The position numbers and the translations under genes were made by a program. The notes under the pieces were generated by a model. That model made no database searches and had not been told where the DNA came from. It saw only the letters and a list, made by a program, of their open reading frames with translations. This document shows positions 1 to 8,361 of a stretch of DNA of 44,445 bases, piece by piece. The stretch is from Acidobacteriota bacterium (GTDB lineage Bacteria; Acidobacteriota; CAIWXX01). Where the stretch lies: assembly GCA_016191015.1 (NCBI GenBank), contig JACPPM010000317.1:1-44445 (forward strand). Reading direction: 5' to 3'. Numbering within the stretch: the first letter of the stretch is position 1; every line of letters begins with the position of its first letter.

Positions 1-190
1 CAGATTGACTCGCAGATCTCGCCGATTGCTTCGCGCCGACCCGAGAGTGAGGAGCAAGTTGCTCGTCGGTTGAATGCTGGAAGAATCTGCGCAATCTGCC
101 CGGAAATCTGCGCCATCTGCGGTTTCGCACGGAACGGCCTCGCCCGAGTCGGCGCCTCGACTTTGCCGCAGCCCTGCGGACCCACACGCG
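1..190 (+). repeat. Dispersed repeat B, copy 1 (cut by window edge)
   Basis: Non-coding repeat rich in words of the type ATCTGCG. Nearly the same sequence lies inverted at about 17067-17250, in part at about 25130-25212, and inverted again at 44373-44445. The left end is cut by the window. It lies just downstream of the hybrid kinase stop codon. Short reading frames inside it look accidental, because related peptides appear only where the repeat DNA is copied. Confidence 0.8.
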
Positions 191-226
191 AGGATGGAGC
201 GTCGGCCTTTTCTCGCCCTTTCAGCA

Positions 227-3200
227 TCATGCGCCGGCAACGCGGTTCTCGGCAGCGGCGGTGCGGATCACCTCGGTGACATGCTGGAGCAGCTCCTCAT
301 TGGTCGTCCGGCTTTTGACGAGCGCCGCGGCCACGCGTTGGCCGGCGTCCAGGGACACGTCCTGGGACGAGTAGATGATCACAGGCACCTGTGGTCCCGT
401 CGATCTCCTGAGGAGAGAGAGGAGCTCGATCCCGTTGCCGTCGGGAAGAGTGACTTCCAGGAGGAGAAGGTCGAAGGGAAGCACGGCGAGGAGGTGCCTT
501 GCCTCCCGCAGACTGCCAGCCGAGAAAAGCTGCGCAACGTGGGTCAGCACCATCGAGACCACATGCCGCACGTCCGCGTCGGATTCGACGTGAAGGATTC
601 TGGGTTTCCCAGACGGCCTCGTCGCGGCGGCGATCCGGACGGCATCGAGGATCCGCGCCTGATCCAGCGGCTTGCTCAGCCAATCCACGATCCCCAGCGC
701 TCCTCCAGCAAAACCAGCTTCTTCGGCCCTGCCCGAGACCACGATGATCGGCAGATGACGCGTTCGTTCGTGGCGCCGCAATTCGGCGATCAGCGAGATT
801 CCGTCCTCGTCCGGGAGCCCGATGTCAACCGTCATGACATCGTAGTGATTGCGCTCGAGAAGTCTCCGAGCCTGAGCGGCGTCGTAGGCGACGTCGACGG
901 CATAGCCACCGGACTGGAGCATCCTCTTCATGAGGCTCGCCACGACCAGCTCATCCTCGCACACCAGCAGCCGCGGGCCCCGCTCTGCCGGGAGATGATC
1001 CTCCGGCTTCAGGCCGGTCCCCTCCTTACGCCACTCCGGGAAGTCGAAGTAGAAGGTCGCGCCGCGCCCCGCTTCGCTCTCGAAGCCAATCCTCCCGCCC
1101 AACCCCTCGACGATAGTTTTCGAAATGCTGAGGCCAAGGCCCGTGCCCCCACGGACTCGCGTGTCGGACGAATCTGCCTGAGCGAACTTCTCGAATACCC
1201 GCCGTCGAAAGCTCTCCGGGATCCCCGGACCCGAGTCGGTCACCGCCACCCGCACCCGGCCGTCCTGCCGGCTGACGGTCACATCCACCGCGCCACCGTC
1301 GGGCGAGAACTTCGCTGCGTTCGCCAGCAGATTGATGATCACCTGCATCAACCGGTCATCGTCCACGCAGATCATCGCGTCCGCCTCAACCTGCTCCATC
1401 CGAAAACGCACGCCGAGCTCTTCGCCATAGGGGCGAATCGATTCCAGCGCGTGTTCCAGAAGCGGGGTGATCTCGATGGGATGCAGATTGAAAACCATCT
1501 TGCCGGACTCGATCTGCTCGATATCGAGAATGTCATTGATCAGGCGCACCAGCCGCTCGCTGTTCTTGAAGGCGATCGAGATCAAGGACTCGGCTTGAGC
1601 GGGGAGCTCCCCGGCCACTCCGCCAACCACCAGACTCAGGGAGCCGCGGATGGAGGTGAGCGGCGTGCGAAGCTCGTGGCTCACGGTCGAGATGAACTCG
1701 TTCTTCATCCTCTCGACTTCCTTACGCTGAGTCACATCCCGGAATATGCCACGGGTCGAAGACGGCATTCCATCGACCATTCTGCAGCTGATGCTGCCCT
1801 CGACCACGATCCTTCGGCCGTCTTTCGAGTAGAAAACCGCATCGACCTTGTCTGCGGATTCGCCTCCCAGCACCCGCTCAAAAATCCGCATGTAGCGAGG
1901 AAGGCACTCCCAGTCGACGAAGTTCCTGAGAGTCAGCCCGGAGATCTCGCCCTCGCCGTAGCCGAGCGTCTCGCGCCATGCACGATTCACGTAGAGAACG
2001 TGTCCATCCGGCGCGGTGCTCATGATCAGATCTGTCGCGTTCTCGAAGAGGTCCCGGTACCGCTCTTCGCTCTCCCTCAATGCTTCAGCCGTGCGGCGGC
2101 GCTCGGTCACATCCTGCTTGATGGCTATGTAGCTGGCCACGGCTCCCGCCGCATCTCTGACAGGCGTGATCGTCATCTCCTCGATGTAATGACTGCCATC
2201 CTTCCTGCGGTTGATAACCTCCCCATGCCACGTCCTTCCCGCCGCCACGCTCTGCCACATCGCCGCATAGAACTCACCGCCGTGCAGGCCCGATTTCAGG
2301 ACCCGCGTGTGCTGGCCGATAATCTCATCAGGCGTGTATCCGGTCAGGCTCGTAAAGGCGGGGTTCACCCAGCTGATCACACCTGTGGTATCAGCGATCA
2401 GGATCGCGTTGGCCGCGGCTTCGAGCGCGCTCGCCTGCAGCCGCATCTGCTGCTCGGATCTCCGTCGGTCCGTGATGTCCCGGACGATGCCCACAAAGAC
2501 CCGTTTCTCATCCGTCCGCATCTCTGCGACCTGCAGCTCCATGTCGAAGCTGCTCCCGTCTTTGCGCAACCCGATCACCTCGCGGCCGATCCCGATGACC
2601 TTCGCCTCCCCCGTTTGCGCGTAGGCAGCCAGGTACCCGTCGTGTGCAGCCCGATAGGGCTCCGGCATCAGCATCTTCAGATTCCGTCCGATGACCTCAT
2701 CGGCCCGGTAGCCGAACATCCGCTCCGCCGCCGGGTTGATCGATCCCACGGTACCCGTCTCATCGATCGTGATGATCCCGTCGATCACCGCATCAATCAC
2801 AGCACGCCCGCGCCTCGTCACCTCGATCAGCTGCTTCGAGCGCTCCTCGAACGCAGCCTGCAGCTCAGACCTCTTGACCTCTATCTGACGACGATTGCCG
2901 TTGGCCGCCACACCGACGACGCAGAAGAGAAGCAGGAGCACGATGATAATGCCGGCATTGACCCGGCCCATCCTCTTGTGCTCCGCCGCCAACGCTGAGG
3001 CCATCGCCCCTCCGACCCGATCCGCGGCCGTCCAGAGCTCGCCCAACAGATCGCCAACCCCAATGATCCCGGCCGCTGACTCCGTGCCTCGCGCTTGACC
3101 CTCGTTCCAGACGCTCTCCGCTATTCGGCGCGAGAGCTGCAAACGCGCCTTGATACCAGCCAGCTCCGCGAGCAGAACGTCCTCCTCCACACGGGGAACG

Positions 3201-3496
3201 CCGTCAAGCGCCGTACCGCTGCCATTCATCAGAGCATCGGTCATCAGGATGGCGTCGTCCAGATTCGCAAAGAAATTGCGCCGCTTTTCGACGCCATCCG
3301 AGGTCTCTGCCTGCCGCCACCAAAAACGCGCCATCGACACTTTCTGCTTCAGCGCGTCCGATGCTTCCAGCAGCGGCTCGTGTCTCCGCGCAGACCGCTC
3401 CATCCGCTCGGTCAGATACAGGACCACCCCGACCACCGCCAGCCATGCGAAGACAATCAAGATGTCGGTGCGGCGCAGCCTTCTCGAAGATTTCAT
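227..3496 (-). CDS. Hybrid sensor histidine kinase, three PAS domains and two receivers
   Basis: Membrane-bound two-component kinase of 1089 residues that should autophosphorylate and pass phosphate to its own receiver. Transmembrane segments lie at about 11-30 and 181-198, with a helical periplasmic part between them. Three PAS domains follow at about 230-345, 350-467 and 472-595. The HisKA box has the phospho-histidine at H607 (SHELRTPL), and the ATPase has the N box near N722-N726, DSGPGIP and GTGLGL. Receiver 1 starts near 842 with D891 (VDIGLP) and K942. Receiver 2 starts near 965 but has glutamate E1014 where the phospho-accepting aspartate belongs. I chose the ATG at 3496, directly before the first membrane helix; a GTG at 3589 would add 31 hydrophilic residues. 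The ligand is unknown. The receiver gene at 4005-4805 is on the same strand upstream, across repeat A, and is probably a separate transcription unit. Confidence 0.93.
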   Translation of the reverse strand: MKSSRRLRRTDILIVFAWLAVVGVVLYLTERMERSARRHEPLLEASDALKQKVSMARFWWRQAETSDGVEKRRNFFANLDDAILMTDALMNGSGTALDGVPRVEEDVLLAELAGIKARLQLSRRIAESVWNEGQARGTESAAGIIGVGDLLGELWTAADRVGGAMASALAAEHKRMGRVNAGIIIVLLLLFCVVGVAANGNRRQIEVKRSELQAAFEERSKQLIEVTRRGRAVIDAVIDGIITIDETGTVGSINPAAERMFGYRADEVIGRNLKMLMPEPYRAAHDGYLAAYAQTGEAKVIGIGREVIGLRKDGSSFDMELQVAEMRTDEKRVFVGIVRDITDRRRSEQQMRLQASALEAAANAILIADTTGVISWVNPAFTSLTGYTPDEIIGQHTRVLKSGLHGGEFYAAMWQSVAAGRTWHGEVINRRKDGSHYIEEMTITPVRDAAGAVASYIAIKQDVTERRRTAEALRESEERYRDLFENATDLIMSTAPDGHVLYVNRAWRETLGYGEGEISGLTLRNFVDWECLPRYMRIFERVLGGESADKVDAVFYSKDGRRIVVEGSISCRMVDGMPSSTRGIFRDVTQRKEVERMKNEFISTVSHELRTPLTSIRGSLSLVVGGVAGELPAQAESLISIAFKNSERLVRLINDILDIEQIESGKMVFNLHPIEITPLLEHALESIRPYGEELGVRFRMEQVEADAMICVDDDRLMQVIINLLANAAKFSPDGGAVDVTVSRQDGRVRVAVTDSGPGIPESFRRRVFEKFAQADSSDTRVRGGTGLGLSISKTIVEGLGGRIGFESEAGRGATFYFDFPEWRKEGTGLKPEDHLPAERGPRLLVCEDELVVASLMKRMLQSGGYAVDVAYDAAQARRLLERNHYDVMTVDIGLPDEDGISLIAELRRHERTRHLPIIVVSGRAEEAGFAGGALGIVDWLSKPLDQARILDAVRIAAATRPSGKPRILHVESDADVRHVVSMVLTHVAQLFSAGSLREARHLLAVLPFDLLLLEVTLPDGNGIELLSLLRRSTGPQVPVIIYSSQDVSLDAGQRVAAALVKSRTTNEELLQHVTEVIRTAAAENRVAGA

Positions 3497-3671
3497 ACCT
3501 TCTCGAACGAGCCTGGACGCATGTGCGCCTCCCACCTCGACCGCCTGGGCTCTGCCACGTTCATCCTCGCGCAGATCAAGGATCCTCACTCTGACATGTG
3601 TCTGATCTCGAAGCCGTTTCTAATCATAGCGTACCGGTGCGGCGCAGTTCAAAGCTCAGACCGGATTTGGT

Positions 3672-3922
3672 GTCTTGCAAGTTGCGTGATGACACGAAAT
3701 GGCAAGACTCTCGAGAGGGTGAGATCCTCCGAACCCCCTCTCAGGAAAGCAGGAAGGGAGGAATGCAGGAACGGAGCAGTCATCTCCGGCGCTCAGGGTG
3801 GCATCGAACAGACCCCTTCCTGCCTTCCTAACTTCCTGCTTTCCTGAGAGGTGTTCGGGAGGGCCTTGCAACGTGCCTGGGTCTCGCCTGTTTGGTTGCG
3901 GCTCCGCCGCGTTAGGTGACCA
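3672..3922 (+). repeat. Dispersed repeat A, copy 1, with inverted arm
   Basis: First of five copies of an intergenic element (others near 20740-20890, 35816-36056, 36790-36985 and 38734-38946). From 3672 to about 3805 it follows the common sequence: a start like GTCTTGCAAGTTG, then ACGAAATGGCAA, then CTCAGGAAAGCAGGAAG and GAATGCAGGAACGG. From about 3818 to 3922 an inverted partial copy follows, so 3735-3762 can pair with 3829-3856. The right end carries the block GGTTGCGGCTCCGCCGCG and GTTAGGTG that also ends copy 5. It fills most of the 500-base gap between the two signalling genes. I see no gene in it. Confidence 0.75.
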
Positions 3923-4004
3923 TCGAGACATTCGATCACCCGGCCAGATGCCAAAACGGTATATCGTCGCGGCAGGAGGGTCGGGGCCTGGGGCTCCCGT
4001 CGGC

Positions 4005-4805
4005 TCAGCTCTCGCCGAGCTTCCGGTGGGAGAAAAAGGAGGCGAGGTGCGACTCGAGCTGCTGTCGAGTCAGGAAGTTCAGCCCGACGAAAGTCTCTCC
4101 GATCATGAGCCTCCCGCTCTCCCCCAGCGATATCAACGACCTGAAACGCTCCGCTCCGATCAGGGCGCTCCACAGCTCGCCCGACTGCAGCAACGCCGCC
4201 ACCGCTTCGGGTTCGCGCACGCGGGCCCCAAGCGAATCGCAGAGCCGGCGCAGGACATATTGCGTCTCGCACATCCCACCTGCAACCGCGAGTCCGCCCA
4301 GCGGAAGCCGGGATACGTCCAGATGCCTCTGGCACTCGAGTCCCACCTCGAGCTGCTCAGCCGTGATCAGCCCGGCCTGCACCAGGAACTCACCGAAACG
4401 TACCGCGTGAAGCCAGCGATCCGTATCGAGCGCACGGTCCAGTTTGGCCTTCAGCTTCTGGATGGGGAAGGGCTTCACCAGGTAGTCGTCGATTCCAGCT
4501 TCCAGCGCCTCGCGCATGCCCTTCTCGTCCGCGCGCGCCGTGAGCATCATGACGTAAGTGCGGCTGAATCCTCTGTCCTGGCGGATCCGCCTCACGAAGT
4601 CCAGTCCGGATATGCCCGGGAGCTCCCAATCGAGTATGACGAAGGAGATCAGCGGATGCCGCCGGAGTGCGATCAGCGCCTCGTCCCCATCACCCGCCTC
4701 ATGCACACGACCCACCCCCAGCTTCTCGAGATAAGCGCGCACCATCTCTCGCACGGCCCGATCGTCGTCAACGACGAGGAAGTGCAAGCGCTCCGTCTCA
4801 GACAC
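4005..4805 (-). CDS. Response regulator: receiver plus MshEN-like repeats
   Basis: About 266 residues. An N-terminal receiver has the acidic pair in LVVDDD, phospho-acceptor D in FVILDWELPG, T in MMLTAR and K in YLVKPF. The C-terminal 130 residues are not a DNA-binding domain. They contain FGEFLVQAGLITAEQL and MIGETFVGLNFLTRQQL, which resemble the paired helical repeats of MshEN / type II secretion GspE N-terminal domains; in MshE that domain binds cyclic di-GMP. This is resemblance only. Start is uncertain: GTG 4805 begins right at the receiver and sits about one promoter length below a TTGTCT-17-TACGGT element (4812-4840), giving a leaderless transcript; ATG 4847 and a start at 4895 are alternatives. 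A matching kinase could be the hybrid kinase next door. Confidence 0.85.
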   Translation of the reverse strand: MSETERLHFLVVDDDRAVREMVRAYLEKLGVGRVHEAGDGDEALIALRRHPLISFVILDWELPGISGLDFVRRIRQDRGFSRTYVMMLTARADEKGMREALEAGIDDYLVKPFPIQKLKAKLDRALDTDRWLHAVRFGEFLVQAGLITAEQLEVGLECQRHLDVSRLPLGGLAVAGGMCETQYVLRRLCDSLGARVREPEAVAALLQSGELWSALIGAERFRSLISLGESGRLMIGETFVGLNFLTRQQLESHLASFFSHRKLGES

Positions 4806-4811
4806 AGGGCA

Positions 4812-4840
4812 ACCGTAGCAGAACCGAATCCGAGAGACAA
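4812..4840 (-). promoter_or_regulatory. Possible sigma70 promoter of the receiver gene
   Basis: On the minus strand: TTGTCT (4835-4840), 17-base spacer, TACGGT (4812-4817) preceded by TG-C as in an extended -10. The predicted transcript begins at or next to GTG 4805, so the mRNA may be leaderless. The -10 matches consensus weakly. Confidence 0.35.
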
Positions 4841-4967
4841 CCATCATGCCGCGGCAAGGGCGGGCCGGCTGGGGCAGCGATGTGATCGGGCTCACACGGC
4901 AGATGCAGAATTAAACCAGCTGCTCGTAGCCGCGGACCAACCTTATAGTTGTAAGGAGGGAATAGAG

Positions 4968-5282
4968 ATGAGACAGACGAGACGAGTGATGGCAGCAGCA
5001 GCGCTGGTTGGCATCATGACCGCAGGTTCTGCGGCGGCTGCGAGTGCTGCCCCGATCAACACCAGGGAGCGTCTTCAGCGCGACCGCATCGCAGCGGGAT
5101 TCAGGTCGGGTGAGCTGAACAAGCGTGAGACTGCCGGGTTAGCATTCGAGCAGGGACGGATCCGCTGCGAGGAGTATCGCTTCAGGCACAACGACGGTAT
5201 CCTCGGACCGGCCGAGCGAACGAAGCTCCAGCGCGATCTCAACCGTTCAGATCGACACATCTACAATCAGAAACACGATTGA
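4968..5282 (+). CDS. Small secreted basic/helical protein
   Basis: A 104-residue protein with a signal peptide of about 27 residues (hydrophobic AAAALVGIMTAG, then an Ala-rich cleavage region). The mature part has many Arg, Glu and Asn and the layout IAAGFRSGELNKRE ... GILGPAERTKL ... NRSDRHIYNQKHD. This strongly resembles a widespread family of short uncharacterised periplasmic proteins in Proteobacteria and relatives that end in SRHIYxxKH. The two GEL/GIL loops followed by an acidic residue recall degenerate EF-hand-like pairs, but I see no full calcium loop. The start is well supported: GGAGGG at 4955-4960, seven bases before ATG 4968. A longer open frame upstream (from 3798) is just an open extension through repeat DNA. 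Function unknown; monocistronic. Confidence 0.85.
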   Translation: MRQTRRVMAAAALVGIMTAGSAAAASAAPINTRERLQRDRIAAGFRSGELNKRETAGLAFEQGRIRCEEYRFRHNDGILGPAERTKLQRDLNRSDRHIYNQKHD

Positions 5283-5349
5283 GGCGCGACGCGGCGGAGC
5301 CGTGATCCGCACACTGGCTTCGCCGCGGTACGGGGGCGAGACGGGTGAG

Positions 5350-6705
5350 CTATTGCATGGCCTCGGAGATGCTGCGACGCAGCAGCGCGAGACCTTCCTC
5401 GAGATCCTCATGGGTGATGTTCAAAGCCGGACGGAATCGAATCCCCGATCGTCCGGTGGCGAGGATGAGAAGGCCGTTGGCGTGGCAGCGGTCGATCACA
5501 AGCTTGCGAAGATCGGGGGTCTCCAAGTCGAAGGCGCACATAAGGCCTCGGCCGCGAGCGTTCAGGACCTTCCCCTCGAGCTCGGTCTGCAGTTCTCGGA
5601 GCCGGCGGAAAAGCAGATCCCCCATCCGGCTCGCGTTCTCGATCAGCCGCTCCTCCTCGATGATCTCCAGATATCGCGCGCCGCGTACCATATCGGTCAG
5701 GTTTCCACCCCAGGTCGAGTTGATGCGGCCGGAGACTTTGAAGACATGATCCGTCACCTCTTCGACCCGCCTTGACACCATGATCCCGCACACCTGGAGC
5801 TTCTTGCCGAAGCAGAGGATGTCCGGTTCGACGCCGAAATGTTCGTGCGCCCACATCTTGCCGGTGATTCCGACGCCCGTCTGCACCTCATCGAAAATCA
5901 ACATCGCCTCACGCTCATCGCAGATCCGCCGCAGCTCGCGCAGAAACATCCCGCGAAAATGATTGTCACCGCCCTCGCCCTGAATCGGCTCGATGATGAC
6001 CGCCGCGATTTCGTCGGGATTGCGACGGAAGGCCTCATCGATCTCCGCTAGCGCGAGCCGCTCGGCCGCCTCGACTCCCACCAGGTTCTGGCCCTCCAGC
6101 GGGAACGTGACTTTCGGATTCTCGACCCGCGGCCAGTCGAATTTGGGGTAGTAGTCGGTCTTCACGGGGTCCGTGTTTGTGAGGGAGAGCGTGTAGCCTT
6201 CGCGACCGTGAAAAGCCTCCCGGAAATGAATCACCTTCGCGCCCTTTTCAACGCCGGCACGGCGCGCCAGGTTCTTCCGGACCTTCCAGTCGATCGCGAC
6301 CTTGAGTGCGTTGCAGACTGCCAGAGCACCACCTTCCACGAGGAAGAGGTATGGCAGCGAGCGCGGCATAGCAGTTCGCTCGAGGGCGGCCACGAACGAA
6401 GCCAGCTCCACCGTGTAGGCATCCGAGTTTGAGGGCTTGTTGACGGCAACGTTGAGCAGTTTCTTCGTCCAGTGCGGGTCACGCAACCCGGGGTGGTTCA
6501 TGCCGATCGGAGAGGATGCGAAAAAGGTGTAGAAATCGACGAACCATCTGCCGGTAGCCGAATCCAGGATACGCGAGCCATGACTGCGTTCGAGGTCCAC
6601 GACCAGATGAAAACCATCGACCAGCATGTGCCGGCCCAGGATTTCGAAAACACGATCGGGGCTCGTCTCGGCCGGTGCGGGTGTCATACAGACTGCTGTG
6701 CTCAT
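5350..6705 (-). CDS. lat: L-lysine 6-transaminase
   Basis: Class III PLP aminotransferase of 451 residues, the usual length for LAT. It moves the epsilon-amino group of L-lysine to 2-oxoglutarate, giving 2-aminoadipate 6-semialdehyde (which cyclises to piperideine-6-carboxylate) and glutamate. Visible landmarks: FFASSPIGMNHPG near 61-73, IIEPIQGEGGD at 237-247, the PLP aspartate D272 in LIFDEVQTGVG, and the Schiff-base lysine K301 in CFGKKLQVCG, a string typical of LAT rather than ornithine or GABA transaminases. Start ATG 6705 has a strong AGGAGGT site. The upstream Lrp gene overlaps this ribosome-binding region, so the two form an operon; lrp-lat pairs are also known in mycobacteria (Rv3291c-Rv3290c). 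Role is lysine catabolism or a persistence-linked lysine response. Confidence 0.94.
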   Translation of the reverse strand: MSTAVCMTPAPAETSPDRVFEILGRHMLVDGFHLVVDLERSHGSRILDSATGRWFVDFYTFFASSPIGMNHPGLRDPHWTKKLLNVAVNKPSNSDAYTVELASFVAALERTAMPRSLPYLFLVEGGALAVCNALKVAIDWKVRKNLARRAGVEKGAKVIHFREAFHGREGYTLSLTNTDPVKTDYYPKFDWPRVENPKVTFPLEGQNLVGVEAAERLALAEIDEAFRRNPDEIAAVIIEPIQGEGGDNHFRGMFLRELRRICDEREAMLIFDEVQTGVGITGKMWAHEHFGVEPDILCFGKKLQVCGIMVSRRVEEVTDHVFKVSGRINSTWGGNLTDMVRGARYLEIIEEERLIENASRMGDLLFRRLRELQTELEGKVLNARGRGLMCAFDLETPDLRKLVIDRCHANGLLILATGRSGIRFRPALNITHEDLEEGLALLRRSISEAMQ

Positions 6706-6718
6706 GGGTGGGAACCTC

Positions 6719-7240
6719 CTATACCTTTCTTCCGGTCTCTCGACGACGGCTGTGTCCCGCGCGCCCTCTCGTGGGGTCGGAGCCGGGTGGGAGCAAGGAC
6801 AACCGCGCCGTTTCCTTGGTCGTCTCCAGGACGAGTATCGTCCGCGTCTGGCGTACCCCTGGGAGCGCATTGATGCGATCCAGCACAAGCGCGCGCAGCG
6901 CGCGCCGATCGCGGACTTTGACCTTGATGAGGCAGGAGAAATCGCCGGCAACGTGGTGGCATTCCTGCACCTCGGCGAGCTGTCCCATCAGGTCGACAAA
7001 ACGTTTTTCGTGCCGTGGATGGTCGATGTAGACCTCGATGAACGCTGCCATGTCCCGGCCCAGCTTGAGGTCGTCGAGCAGCGCGACATATCCGCGAATA
7101 ATCCCCAGGCGCTCCATCTTGTGGATCCGCTCATTCACCGACGCTGCGGACAACCCGACTCGACGCCCGATCTCCGCCTGGTGAAGGTTCGAATTGGACT
7201 GAAGCGCGTCAAGTATCTTGAGGTCCACATCATCTACCAT
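6719..7240 (-). CDS. Lrp/AsnC family transcriptional regulator
   Basis: A 173-residue feast/famine regulator. Residues 1-60 form the AsnC-type helix-turn-helix (DLKILDALQSNSN ... LSAASVNERIHKMERLGII). The RAM ligand domain follows (AFIEVYIDHPRHEKRF ... VAGDFSCLIKVKV). About 25 residues of Arg/Ser/Gly-rich tail follow the usual family end. I chose ATG 7240; a GTG at 7252 would add four residues. The 3' end runs into the ribosome-binding region of lat, implying co-transcription and control of lat, probably in response to lysine as proposed for mycobacterial LrpA. A TTGACA promoter lies just upstream and overlaps a partial TGGC...GCCA dyad that could be its own operator. Confidence 0.93.
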   Translation of the reverse strand: MVDDVDLKILDALQSNSNLHQAEIGRRVGLSAASVNERIHKMERLGIIRGYVALLDDLKLGRDMAAFIEVYIDHPRHEKRFVDLMGQLAEVQECHHVAGDFSCLIKVKVRDRRALRALVLDRINALPGVRQTRTILVLETTKETARLSLLPPGSDPTRGRAGHSRRRETGRKV

Positions 7241-7266
7241 TCGGTCTATCACTCCTGATGGCTAAT

Positions 7267-7295
7267 ACCATAAGGCAAAATGGCCACTATGTCAA
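7267..7295 (-). promoter_or_regulatory. Sigma70 promoter for lrp-lat
   Basis: Minus strand TTGACA (7290-7295), 17-base spacer, TATGGT (7267-7272). Transcription would start near 7260, twenty bases before the Lrp ATG. A loose dyad with ends TGGC and GCCA (about 7258-7285) covers the -10 and spacer and is a candidate Lrp autoregulatory site. Confidence 0.7.
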
Positions 7296-7377
7296 ATCAC
7301 ATTCACATGCGATCGACTCGGGCGCCGCCACTCGCTCGCCCCGCATCCGGTAGAATCATTCGAGGGCGGAGGCACCG

Positions 7378-8313
7378 ATGACAGCGTCGACGGAGTTCGA
7401 GGGGCGATACCACGAGCTCTTCCGATCGGGCGAGCTGAAAGACCGTGTGGCTGAAGCGAGGCGGCATCTCCAGGGGTGCGATCTCTGCGCGAATCGTTGC
7501 CGCGTGAATCGGCTGGAGACGATCGCCGGTGCGGTGTGCCGGACCGGGGAGCGGGCGGTCGTGAGCAGCTATGGGCCGCATCATGGCGAGGAGGATCCGC
7601 TGCGAGGGCGTGCGGGATCCGGAACCATCTTCTTCTCCTGGTGTAATCTGCGATGTGTGTTCTGTCAGAACTGGGAGATCAGCCACAAGGGGACGGGGCG
7701 GGAATCGAGTCCGGGAGAGATCGCGGAGATGATGATCGAGCTTCAGGACGCGGGCTGCCACAACATCAATCTCGTGTCGCCCAGCCATGTCGTCGCACAG
7801 TTACTCGAGGCCCTGCTCGTCGCCTCAGGCAAGGGTCTCCGACTCCCCCTTGTCTACAACACCGGCGGGTACGACAGCGCGGAATCCCTGGCGCTCCTCG
7901 ATGGCATCGTCGACATCTACATGCCCGACATGAAATATGCGGATTCCCGGATGGCCCGGAAGTACTCCGCGGCGCAGAACTACGTCGAGGTGAATCGCGC
8001 GGCTGTGAAGGAGATGCACAGGCAGGTCGGGGACCTGGTGCTCGACTCCCGGGGAGTCGCGCTGAGAGGATTGCTCGTCAGACATCTGGTCCTGCCCGGC
8101 GACCTGGCAAACTCGGATGCCGTCCTTTCCTTCCTGGCCACCGAGATCTCCTTAGACACGTACGTCAACATCATGAGTCAGTACTACCCCTGCTATCGCG
8201 CCGACGAGCACCCGCCGCTGGACCGGCGGCTGCGCCCGGACGAATACGCCGCGGCTATCGTCATCGCCCGAAAACTTGGTCTGCATCGCCTCGATGGCAT
8301 GAGGCTGAGGTGA
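7378..8313 (+). CDS. Radical SAM protein, PflA-like
   Basis: A 311-residue radical SAM enzyme. The [4Fe-4S] cysteines are C89, C93 and C96 in CNLRCVFC. The N-terminal CDLCANRCRVNR (C34, C37, C41) and C54 form an extra cysteine cluster typical of the COG1313 group, often annotated as pyruvate formate-lyase activating enzyme-like. Later segments LVSPSHVVAQL, YNTGGYDS and YMPDMKYAD fit that family. No glycyl-radical enzyme lies nearby, so the true substrate is unknown. It does not look like an anaerobic sulfatase-maturing enzyme, which carries more C-terminal cysteines. Start ATG 7378 has GCGGAGG ahead of it. It diverges from lrp-lat across a 137-base gap. Confidence 0.88.
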   Translation: MTASTEFEGRYHELFRSGELKDRVAEARRHLQGCDLCANRCRVNRLETIAGAVCRTGERAVVSSYGPHHGEEDPLRGRAGSGTIFFSWCNLRCVFCQNWEISHKGTGRESSPGEIAEMMIELQDAGCHNINLVSPSHVVAQLLEALLVASGKGLRLPLVYNTGGYDSAESLALLDGIVDIYMPDMKYADSRMARKYSAAQNYVEVNRAAVKEMHRQVGDLVLDSRGVALRGLLVRHLVLPGDLANSDAVLSFLATEISLDTYVNIMSQYYPCYRADEHPPLDRRLRPDEYAAAIVIARKLGLHRLDGMRLR

Positions 8314-8361
8314 TTCTGATTTCGATTGTCCCGGGGACTTGGCGTGAGGTAAGATCGGGTC

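Noticed and set aside
74-2998. 974-codon plus-strand frame across the hybrid kinase
   Set aside because: Shadow of the kinase gene; its product is Arg/His-rich and has no recognisable motif, while the minus frame shows complete PAS, kinase and receiver domains.
3798-4967. Long upstream extension of the small secreted protein frame
   Set aside because: The extension runs through repeat A and antisense to the receiver gene. The strong ribosome site and signal peptide place the start at 4968.
7378-8313. Radical SAM gene as the maturase of the nearby sulfatase
   Set aside because: It has the N-terminal cysteine cluster of the PflA-like COG1313 group and lacks the C-terminal cysteine-rich clusters of anaerobic sulfatase-maturing enzymes.
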